A stretch of DNA of 14,062 bases from Bacteroidales bacterium UBA1733 (GTDB lineage Bacteria > Bacteroidota > Bacteroidia > Bacteroidales > UBA3663): NCBI GenBank assembly GCA_002315795.1, contig DCIF01000018.1, positions 1-14,062 on the forward strand, given 5' to 3'. The translations under genes were made by a program, and so were the position numbers. The notes under the pieces were generated by a model. That model searched no databases, had not been told where the DNA came from, and saw only the letters and a program-made list of their open reading frames with translations. This document shows positions 6,770 through 13,145 of this stretch, one piece after another (the stretch's first letter is position 1; each line of letters starts with the position of its first letter).

Positions 6770-6903
6770 CAAAAACAAACAAAACAGTATTGGTAAATTA
6801 GTATATAGGTACAAATAAGTGTATTATCAAATGGCTTTTATGTAATTAGTGTGTGTTTATATAGGTATCGGAGAGCGGGCTTGTGAAAGTTCGCTCTTTT
6901 TTT
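6770..6903 (+). ncRNA. Candidate small RNA or attenuated leader, about 130 nt
   Basis: Bounded by the -7 box at 6757-6764 and the intrinsic terminator at 6872-6903, with no ORF beyond a 4-codon ATG-TAA at 6831. It contains two of the three TATATAGGTA copies and a possible TTGGTA/TATCAA pairing. It may be an independent small RNA, or a leader terminated before the MATE gene, which has its own promoter further on. Not matched to a known RNA family; a comparison with Bacteroidales-1/6S-like RNAs would be reasonable, but I see no specific match. Confidence 0.35.
6872..6903 (+). terminator. Strong intrinsic terminator with GUGA tetraloop
   Basis: An 11-bp stem (6872-6882 with 6887-6897, two G-U pairs) closed by the GNRA-type loop gtga (6883-6886) and followed by seven T (6897-6903). 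It could end a small RNA starting near 6770 or recO read-through. Confidence 0.9.
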
Positions 6904-6912
6904 GTCTTTATT

Positions 6913-6944
6913 TTTGGAGAGTCGGAAGATAATGATTATCTTTG
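6913..6944 (+). promoter_or_regulatory. Promoter of the DinF-like MATE gene
   Basis: TTTG (6913-6916), a 20-bp spacer, then TATCTTTG (6937-6944). Start near 6950 gives a leader of about 30 nt before the ATG at 6980. A second -7-like word, TAATTTTG, lies at 6958-6965 without a matching -33. Confidence 0.75.
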
Positions 6945-6979
6945 CTGCAGCTTCAATTAATTTTGCACAACTACTTACA

Positions 6980-8473
6980 ATGAACAAGGAGATATTAAGA
7001 ATCGCTCTACCAAGCATTATCACAAACATCACCGTGCCTCTACTAGGCATTGTAGATGTAGCCATCACGGGTCACATAGGAAACTCGACGATGGCTATTG
7101 GCGCTATTGCCGTAGGTGGACTGGTATTCAACATGGTGTACTGGCTCTTCAATTTCCTGCGTATGGGGTCAAGCGGACTGACAGCGCAAGCATTTGGACG
7201 AGGAGACAGAGCCGGACAGAAGCGTGTACTCAGGATGGGACTTACAGTAGCCATAGCCTGTGGACTGGCGATCTTCTGTCTGCAACGTCCTCTGGAATGG
7301 TTCGCTCATTGGGTGATCAGTCCTTCCGATGAAGTCTGGACACTGGCCGTAGAATACTTCCGCGTCAGAGTTTGGGCTGCTCCTGCCGTATTGGCACTAT
7401 TTGCCCTGAACGGATGGTTTGTTGGTATGCAGAACAGTCGTTTTCCGCTCTATATCGCCGTCGGACAGAACCTCATCAATATTGCCATCAGTTACCTGTT
7501 GGTTTTCCATTTCGATATGGGTGTAAGAGGGGTAGCTTTGGGTACTGTCGCAGCACAATATGCAGGCTTGCTCGTCGCATGGAAGTTATCTACCTACTTA
7601 TCAACAAAAATCATTGATAACTCTTCTACGGGCACTTATGAACGAGGATCTGTTGATAACTATGGTAAAAAAGGAGAAAGTTATCAACAATTGGACGTCG
7701 ACAACTGCGGAAAAGTAGAGTGGAAAACTTTCTTCACCGTCAATCGCGACATCTTCTTCAGGATGATCTGTCTGATCTCCGTCACCACAGCTTTCACTTC
7801 ATACGGCTCTCATCTTGGCGACACATTGCTGGCCGTAAATACCCTTCTGATGCAGCTATTTATCCTCTTCTCTTACTTCAGCGACGGTTTTGCTTTAGCA
7901 GGAGAAGCTTTGGTCGGAAAATACTATGGCATTTGTTGCAATGAGGAATTAGGAATGAGAAATGAGGATTTGTCAGTATCCAATCAATTACAGCAAAAAC
8001 ATTCTTCAATGATAAACTCCGTTGTACGGAGGCTATTTATCTGGGGAAGTGGCGTAATGATGCTTTTCACCTTGATCTACACCTTAGGCGGACTCCCCTT
8101 CCTGAGACTACTCTCCGACGAAGAAGCGGTCATACAGGCCGCTACACCCTATTTAGGATGGGCCATAGCAGTTCCTGCTTGTGGCATTGCCGCATTTATG
8201 TGGGACGGCGTATTTATCGGACTTACAGCCACACGCCAGATGTTCTATTCCCTACTTACAGGAGCACTACTTTTCTTCGGCTTATACGAAGGAGGGACAC
8301 TGCTTCTGGAGCAGACACAGCAAGGGCCAGAGAACGTCTCTCCAGCCCTGCAAAACCACTTATTATGGCTTTCTTTTATTGTTTATCTCGTGATGCGTGG
8401 TGTCTATCTGACACTAGCTTGGAAGCACATCAGATCAACTTCTTCATATTCTTCATCTCCCGATAAAGCATAA
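6980..8473 (+). CDS. MATE-family efflux transporter, DinF-like
   Basis: Inner-membrane cation-coupled antiporter of the MATE family; the DinF-like group is suggested by the opening LPSIITNITVPLLGIVDVAITGHIG. 497 residues with about 12 hydrophobic segments in two halves. SSGLTAQAFGRGD (64-76) and GMQNSRFPLYIAVGQNLINI (149-168) are family-typical in the N half; EALVGKYYG (309-317) is the C-half counterpart. Two hydrophilic insertions stand out. Residues about 205-250, between TM6 and TM7, are encoded by DNA rich in TTATCAACA words. Residues about 320-342, after the KYYG motif, are partly encoded by four AATGAGG-type heptamers. Starts further upstream (TTG at 6902) overlap the promoter, so ATG 6980 is chosen. 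Substrate unknown. Its 3' end overlaps the opposing MATE gene by 44 bp. Confidence 0.88.
   Translation: MNKEILRIALPSIITNITVPLLGIVDVAITGHIGNSTMAIGAIAVGGLVFNMVYWLFNFLRMGSSGLTAQAFGRGDRAGQKRVLRMGLTVAIACGLAIFCLQRPLEWFAHWVISPSDEVWTLAVEYFRVRVWAAPAVLALFALNGWFVGMQNSRFPLYIAVGQNLINIAISYLLVFHFDMGVRGVALGTVAAQYAGLLVAWKLSTYLSTKIIDNSSTGTYERGSVDNYGKKGESYQQLDVDNCGKVEWKTFFTVNRDIFFRMICLISVTTAFTSYGSHLGDTLLAVNTLLMQLFILFSYFSDGFALAGEALVGKYYGICCNEELGMRNEDLSVSNQLQQKHSSMINSVVRRLFIWGSGVMMLFTLIYTLGGLPFLRLLSDEEAVIQAATPYLGWAIAVPACGIAAFMWDGVFIGLTATRQMFYSLLTGALLFFGLYEGGTLLLEQTQQGPENVSPALQNHLLWLSFIVYLVMRGVYLTLAWKHIRSTSSYSSSPDKA
7598..7689. repeat. TTATCAACA word cluster inside the DinF-like MATE gene
   Basis: TTATCAACA (7598-7606), TTGATAAC (7614-7621), TGTTGATAA (7651-7659) and TTATCAACA (7681-7689) lie within 92 bp. 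TGTTGATAACT (7651-7661) and AGTTATCAACA (7679-7689) form a perfect 11-bp inverted repeat with a 17-nt loop. The same words cluster at 1604-1695. Here they encode the enlarged TM6-TM7 loop. Confidence 0.6.
7940..7967. repeat. Four-unit heptamer array (AATGAGG type) inside the MATE gene
   Basis: Units aatgagg, aattagg, aatgaga and aatgagg run without gaps over 28 bp. They encode about NEELGMRNE in a hydrophilic loop following TM8. The reading frame stays open through it. Confidence 0.7.
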
Positions 8474-9794
8474 TCCAAGCGAACGTGCACGAAAGCACAT
8501 CGCTGAAAGGCATGCTCCACCATACACCATTCACTCCCAGAATATGAGGGAAGATGAGCAACGCAGGCAACAGGAAGATCATCTGTCGTGAAGTGCTGAG
8601 GAAGATCGCAACCTTAGCTTTACGAATAGATTGGAAGAACGACATAGTAACCACCTGAGAACCAATAAATGGGAAGAAACAAGTGACAATACGCAAAGCA
8701 GGAACGCACATGTCGATCATCTCAGGATCGGTAGTAAAGAACGAGGCCAGAATATCCGGAATCAACTGGATGATAATGCAGCCGACTGTCATGACCGTAG
8801 TGGCACAGACCAGCGCCACCTTCATCACATCGCGTACACGTTTGAAGATTTTAGCACCGACATTAAAGCCGACAATTGGCTGCAGACCCTGACTAAAGCC
8901 CATCACCATCATCAGAAGCAGCATAACCAGACGGTTAATGATGCCATAGACACCCACATATTTATCACCATTCACGCCACCCTGTTCAAGCAACGAGCGG
9001 TTGATCACCACCACCACGATACAGGCACAGACATTGACGAAGAAAGGAGAAAGTCCGATGGAAAGAATATCGCGAATGATTTCACGACGCACTTTCAAAC
9101 CGATGCGACTGAAATGCACGAAATGACTCTTATCCAGAAAGAAACGGAAGTTGAAACACCAGGCACACATCTGGCCAATTACGGTAGCCAGAGCCGCTCC
9201 TCGCATTCCCCATCCAAGTCCCATGATAAAGATAGCATCGAGGATAATATTGACCACCACGGCAATGAGCTGACCGGTCATGGCAGTACGCGGATGTCCG
9301 GAAGAGCGCAGCTGGTCGTTCATTCCCAGAAAGGTATGCGTGATGATATTGCCGGCAAGGATAATCTGCATATAATCGCGTGCAAAAGGCAAAGTGGCAT
9401 CACTGGCACCAAAGAGGCGGAGAATAGGATCCAAGAACAAAAGTCCTACCACAGTGATCACCAAACCGATGGTAATATCCAGTCTCAACATATTACCAAA
9501 GACCTGCAGGGCCTTGGTCTGGTTCCCTTCGCCCATACGGACCGAAGTCTGCGCACCTGCACCCACACCCAGCATGGCGCCAAAAGCCGAAGAGATGTTC
9601 ATGATAGGGAAAGTGATGGCCAGGCCGGCAATGGCCAGCGGACCAGCACCCTGTCCGATAAAAACAGAGTCGCAGATATTATAAATCGAGCTGGCCGACA
9701 TTGCGATGATGCTCGGCGTAGCAAACTGAAACAGCAGTGGCGCTACAGGTTTGGTGGCCAGAAGTCGGCTGCGTTCGTCTTTGAATTCTTGCAT
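8430..9794 (-). CDS. MATE-family multidrug efflux transporter, MepA-like
   Basis: Inner-membrane multidrug/cation antiporter. 454 residues from the ATG at 9794, within the family's usual 440-460, with about 12 transmembrane segments. The opening LLATKPVAPLLFQFATPSIIAMSASSIY and NICDSVFIGQGAG, then GAGAQTSVRMGEG, resemble the MepA/NorM-type branch rather than DinF. The C half repeats the pattern with VMGFSQGLQPIVGFNVGA. A longer frame starting TTG at 9836 was rejected because its extra 14 codons are made from the -7 promoter box. Convergent with the other MATE gene, the last 44 bp of each overlapping, with no terminator between. The two proteins are from different branches, so this is not a recent tandem duplication. 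Substrate not predictable. Confidence 0.88.
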   Translation of the reverse strand: MQEFKDERSRLLATKPVAPLLFQFATPSIIAMSASSIYNICDSVFIGQGAGPLAIAGLAITFPIMNISSAFGAMLGVGAGAQTSVRMGEGNQTKALQVFGNMLRLDITIGLVITVVGLLFLDPILRLFGASDATLPFARDYMQIILAGNIITHTFLGMNDQLRSSGHPRTAMTGQLIAVVVNIILDAIFIMGLGWGMRGAALATVIGQMCAWCFNFRFFLDKSHFVHFSRIGLKVRREIIRDILSIGLSPFFVNVCACIVVVVINRSLLEQGGVNGDKYVGVYGIINRLVMLLLMMVMGFSQGLQPIVGFNVGAKIFKRVRDVMKVALVCATTVMTVGCIIIQLIPDILASFFTTDPEMIDMCVPALRIVTCFFPFIGSQVVTMSFFQSIRKAKVAIFLSTSRQMIFLLPALLIFPHILGVNGVWWSMPFSDVLSCTFAWIMLYREMKNMKKLI

Positions 9795-9813
9795 ATCAGT
9801 AAAATTAGGAGTG

Positions 9814-9821
9814 CAAAGATA
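9814..9821 (-). promoter_or_regulatory. -7 box of the MepA-like MATE gene
   Basis: On the minus strand, TATCTTTG (9821-9814). The nearest upstream TTTG is at 9848-9845, a 23-bp spacer and so longer than ideal. A start near 9808 would leave a leader of only about 12-14 nt. Confidence 0.6.
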
Positions 9822-9989
9822 ACAATTACTTTTCAATTTTCCAGCAAACGTCAGTCAAATCTTTCTGTCAGTGCAAATTAGCATTCATACGCCGAACGAA
9901 TTGAATAATCCACTTTGCAAATAGGTTTTAATAGTATCAGGGCAATACGATTTTTGGAGCAAACCCATACGTGTTTTTAAAATAATGTA

Positions 9990-9997
9990 TAACTTTG
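9990..9997 (+). promoter_or_regulatory. -7 box of typA
   Basis: TAACTTTG matches TAnnTTTG. No TTTG occurs at the expected -33 position (about 9967). Predicted start near 10003 gives a leader of about 25 nt. Confidence 0.6.
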
Positions 9998-10028
9998 CGC
10001 ACGCTTTAAGAACACTAAACTAGACAAG

Positions 10029-11873
10029 ATGCAACAGAACGTACGAAATATTGCAATTATCGCACACGTTGACCACGGTAAGACTACGCTGGTCGATAAG
10101 ATGCTCTATGCAGGTAACCTCTTCCGTGAGAACCAGGCTACCACCGATCTTATGCTCGACAATAATGAGTTGGAGCGTGAGCGCGGCATCACTATCCTTT
10201 CAAAGAATGTAAGCATCAATTATAAAGGCACAAAGATCAACATCATCGACACTCCAGGCCACTCCGATTTCGGCGGTGAAGTAGAGCGTGTACTCAACAT
10301 GGCCGATGGCTGTCTGCTGCTCGTGGATGCGTTTGAAGGTCCAATGCCACAGACACGTTTCGTTTTGCAGAAGGCTATCCAGATCGGTCTGAAACCCATC
10401 GTAGTGGTCAACAAGGTAGATAAGCCAAACTGTACGCCAGATATAGCTCAGGACAAGGTTTTCGATCTCATGTTCAACCTTGGCGCTACTGAAGAGCAGC
10501 TCGATTTCGTCACAATCTTCGGTTCAGCCAAGCAGGGTTGGATGAGCGATGACTGGAAGAAACCGACCGACAATGTATTGCCATTGCTCGACGCTATTCT
10601 GGAGAACATTCCAGCGCCAGAGATCCATGAAGGTCCTACCCAAATGCTAATCACCTCTCTGGAATATTCAAGCTTCGTCGGACGCATTGCAGTGGGTCGT
10701 GTACACCGTGGCAGCATCAAACAGGGTCAGGATGTGCTGTTGATGCACCATACAGACGACGGTATTGTCAGCAAAAAAGTACGCGTCAAAGAGCTCTACA
10801 CCTTCGAGGGCATGGGCAAAAAGAAGGTCGAAGAAGTAGTCAGTGGCGACATCTGCGCCATGACCGGCATTGAGGGTTTTGAGATTGGTGACACCATCTC
10901 AGACATCGAGACTGCAGAGGCGATGCCTCGCATCACGGTCGATGAGCCAACGATGTCCATGCTTTTCACAATCAACGACTCTCCATTCTTCGGCAAAGAC
11001 GGCAAATTTGTTACTTCGCGCCAGATTCAGGACCGTCTCTACAAGGAGCTTGAGAAAGACGTGGCTCTCCGCGTTATCAAGGATGAGACACGTGATGGTG
11101 CCTGGCTCGTCTATGGCCGTGGTGTGCTCCATCTCTCGATCCTCGTTGAGACCATGCGTCGTGAGGGTTATGAGTTACAGGTAGGCCAGCCACAGGTTAT
11201 CGTCAAGGAGATCAATGGACAGAAGTGCGAGCCTATTGAGCAGATGACCATCAACTGTCCGGAGGAATATTCAAGCAAGATGATCGATATGGTGACCCGT
11301 CGTAAGGGTGAGCTCACAGCGATGGACACTCAGGGCGACCGTCAGCACCTCGAGTTCAAGATCCCTTCTCGTGGCATCATCGGTCTGCGTACCAACGTAC
11401 TCACCGCTTCTGCTGGTGAGGCCATCATGGCACACCAGTTCATGGATTACGAGCCATGGAAGGGCGATATCACACGCCGCAGCAATGGTTCGATTATCGC
11501 CATGTGTGGCGGTACTGCCTTCGCTTATGCGCTGGACAAGTTGCAGGATCGTGGTAAGTTCTTCATCTATCCACAGGACGAGGTTTATGGCGGACAGGTC
11601 GTTGGCGAGCATGCCAAGGAAAAGGACCTCACCGTCAACGTCACCAAGGCGAAACAGCTCACCAATATGCGTTCGAAGTCTTCTGACGACAAGGCATCAC
11701 TCATCCCACCTAAGGTATTCAGCCTTGAGGAGGCTCTGGAGTATATCAAGGCCGATGAGTATGTGGAGGTAACCCCTCACAATCTGCGTATGCGCAAAGT
11801 CGTGCTTGACGAACTGGAGCGCAAGCGTCTGAAGCGCGCTGCGGGTATCGTTGATGATGATGAAGAGGATTAA
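10029..11873 (+). CDS. typA: Translational GTPase TypA/BipA
   Basis: Ribosome-binding GTPase of the EF-G/LepA class, linked in other bacteria to 50S assembly and to stress or low-temperature growth. 614 residues, near the family norm (about 605-615). G domain: G1 AHVDHGKT (12-19), G2 ERGITI (51-56), G3 DTPGH (74-78), G4 NKVD (128-131), and a G5-like GSAK near 165. EF-Tu-like domain 2 follows (about 200-300), then two EF-G-like domains and the TypA-specific C-terminal domain, ending in [15 protein letters not shown] and an Arg/Lys-rich tail. LepA is excluded by the overall motif pattern and C-terminus. ATG start fits the universal [14 protein letters not shown] opening. An LptF/G-type gene follows 37 bp later, possibly cotranscribed. 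Confidence 0.96.
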   Translation: MQQNVRNIAIIAHVDHGKTTLVDKMLYAGNLFRENQATTDLMLDNNELERERGITILSKNVSINYKGTKINIIDTPGHSDFGGEVERVLNMADGCLLLVDAFEGPMPQTRFVLQKAIQIGLKPIVVVNKVDKPNCTPDIAQDKVFDLMFNLGATEEQLDFVTIFGSAKQGWMSDDWKKPTDNVLPLLDAILENIPAPEIHEGPTQMLITSLEYSSFVGRIAVGRVHRGSIKQGQDVLLMHHTDDGIVSKKVRVKELYTFEGMGKKKVEEVVSGDICAMTGIEGFEIGDTISDIETAEAMPRITVDEPTMSMLFTINDSPFFGKDGKFVTSRQIQDRLYKELEKDVALRVIKDETRDGAWLVYGRGVLHLSILVETMRREGYELQVGQPQVIVKEINGQKCEPIEQMTINCPEEYSSKMIDMVTRRKGELTAMDTQGDRQHLEFKIPSRGIIGLRTNVLTASAGEAIMAHQFMDYEPWKGDITRRSNGSIIAMCGGTAFAYALDKLQDRGKFFIYPQDEVYGGQVVGEHAKEKDLTVNVTKAKQLTNMRSKSSDDKASLIPPKVFSLEEALEYIKADEYVEVTPHNLRMRKVVLDELERKRLKRAAGIVDDDEED

Positions 11874-11908
11874 CTCTAGACTCTAGACTTTCATCTCTAA
11901 ACTACGAT
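11874..11908. repeat. Heptamer array (CTCTAGA type) filling the typA-permease gap
   Basis: Units ctctaga, ctctaga, ctttcat, ctctaaa and ctacgat are in 7-bp register. They begin at the first base after the typA stop and take up 35 of the 37 intergenic bases. The third and fifth units are diverged. Confidence 0.6.
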
Positions 11909-11910
11909 TT

Positions 11911-12984
11911 TTGAAAAAAATTGACCTATATATAATCAAGAAGTTCCTGGGCACCTTCTTCTTTGCAATTCTGCTCATCATGGCCATTGCAGTCGTTCTG
12001 GACTACAATGCCAAGATGGACAATTTCAGAGAACATGAGGCGACCTGGAAGCCTATATTCATCTATTACTGCACATTTGTGCCGTATATGGCGAATATGC
12101 TTGCTCCTTTGATTACGTTCGTGGCATGTATCTTCTTTACCAGCAAGTTAGCAGGTAACAGCGAGATCATTGCCATGCTGGCCTCTGGCATCAGTTTCAA
12201 ACGATTGCTGCGTCCGTACATGGTCTCAGCTCTGCTGATCGGCGCACTGACTTTTGCGCTCAACAGCTATGTCATTCCTGTCACTTCGGTCACTCGACTG
12301 TCTCTGCTGAAGAAATATTACAAAGACAAAGATGTGCGCATCCAGCGCAACAACCAGTTTATGGTAGCGCCAGGCGAAGTAGCCTTCTTTTATTCCTTCG
12401 ACCGAGAAGCTCAAGCAGGCAACCGCTTTGCACTTGAGAAATTCGACAGCACCAAACTGGTCTCACGCCTTACAGCCGACAAGGCCGAATGGTTAGGCAA
12501 TGACACCTGGAAACTCACCAACTACAAGATTCGCGACATCAACGAGAATGGTGAGACGCTGATTCAAGGTTATGAGATTGATTCGGTCATCCATGTAGCT
12601 CCTGAAGACATTATCATCGGCAAAGAAGACATGGAGAAAATGACCACGCCAGACCTGCATCAGTACATCCAGAAGCAGAAGAATAGAGGCGTTGGCAACA
12701 TCAAGGAATACGAGATTGAGTATCACAAACGATTCTCTGCCATTGCCACAGCTTTTATCCTGACTTTCTTAGGAGTCTGTCTGTCATCCAAAAAGATTCG
12801 TGGCGGTATGGGTGTGAACCTGGGTATTGGTTTGGTTCTGGCCTTCTCATACATTCTTTTCCAGACTGTAAGTTCATCTTTTGCAGTCAGCGGAGCCATG
12901 AGCGTTGAGCTTGCCGTCTGGCTGCCGAATCTCATTTATCTACCATTATGTTGGTATGTCTATGAGAAGAAAGCGCCTCGTTAA
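11911..12984 (+). CDS. LptF/LptG-family (YjgP/YjgQ) permease
   Basis: Predicted inner-membrane component of the Lpt exporter, which with LptB and LptC extracts lipopolysaccharide and passes it towards the outer membrane. 357 residues. Three N-terminal membrane segments (about 12-30, 52-78, 102-122), a periplasmic jellyroll-type region (about 130-265), then three more segments (about 275-292, 300-320, 330-350). KKIRGGMGVNLGIGLVLAFSYILF (294 onward) is the conserved family block before and through TM5. LptF and LptG cannot be told apart here. The start is TTG (11911): the frame has a TAG at 11884-11886 with no ATG between, and MKKIDLYIIKKFL fits the family N-terminus. Probably cotranscribed with typA; followed by a strong terminator. 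Confidence 0.87.
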   Translation: MKKIDLYIIKKFLGTFFFAILLIMAIAVVLDYNAKMDNFREHEATWKPIFIYYCTFVPYMANMLAPLITFVACIFFTSKLAGNSEIIAMLASGISFKRLLRPYMVSALLIGALTFALNSYVIPVTSVTRLSLLKKYYKDKDVRIQRNNQFMVAPGEVAFFYSFDREAQAGNRFALEKFDSTKLVSRLTADKAEWLGNDTWKLTNYKIRDINENGETLIQGYEIDSVIHVAPEDIIIGKEDMEKMTTPDLHQYIQKQKNRGVGNIKEYEIEYHKRFSAIATAFILTFLGVCLSSKKIRGGMGVNLGIGLVLAFSYILFQTVSSSFAVSGAMSVELAVWLPNLIYLPLCWYVYEKKAPR

Positions 12985-13030
12985 GGTTCAAAAAAAGACT
13001 CGAAAACGCTCAAAATAAGAAAAAACGATT

Positions 13031-13068
13031 AAAAAGTCCCGAAATGCAATTTTTTGGGACTTTTTTTT
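13031..13068 (+). terminator. Intrinsic terminator after the LptF/G-type gene
   Basis: Perfect 10-bp stem AAAAAGTCCC/GGGACTTTTT (13031-13040 with 13056-13065), 15-nt loop, T-run 13061-13068. The A/T ends would also allow function on the minus strand. Its T-run overlaps the -33 element of the next promoter. Confidence 0.9.
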
Positions 13069-13097
13069 GGTTTATATATAAATATTATGTATATTTG
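13066..13097 (+). promoter_or_regulatory. tkt promoter, Bacteroidetes -33/-7 type
   Basis: TTTG (13066-13069), a 20-bp spacer, then TATATTTG (13090-13097). A start near 13103 gives an AT-rich leader of about 43 nt. The -33 TTTG is formed by the end of the upstream terminator's T-run. Confidence 0.78.
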
Positions 13098-13145
13098 CCC
13101 CCGAATATAACTTTATATCATATATAATACTATTACCCATTTATC

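Larger units (their letters stand above)
6638..6979 (+). other. 342-bp gap between recO and the first MATE gene
   Basis: No credible protein gene. Contents: a weak hairpin ATAGTA/TACTAT (6687-6704), three exact copies of TATATAGGTA (6702-6711, 6802-6811, 6858-6867), a -7 promoter box (6757-6764), a strong intrinsic terminator (6872-6903) and the MATE gene promoter (6913-6944). Confidence 0.7.

Noticed and set aside
6902..6979. N-terminal extension of the DinF-like MATE protein from TTG 6902
   Set aside because: The extra 26 codons coincide with the -33/-7 promoter; the family N-terminus begins at ATG 6980.
9795..9836. N-terminal extension of the MepA-like MATE protein from TTG 9836
   Set aside because: The 14 extra codons include the TATCTTTG promoter box; MQEFKDERSRLL from 9794 is the natural start.
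8631..9881. 416-codon open frame on the plus strand
   Set aside because: It lies antisense to the clearly recognisable MepA-like MATE gene; the translation is low-complexity and His/Asp/Gln-rich with no family resemblance. It is a shadow of the codon pattern.
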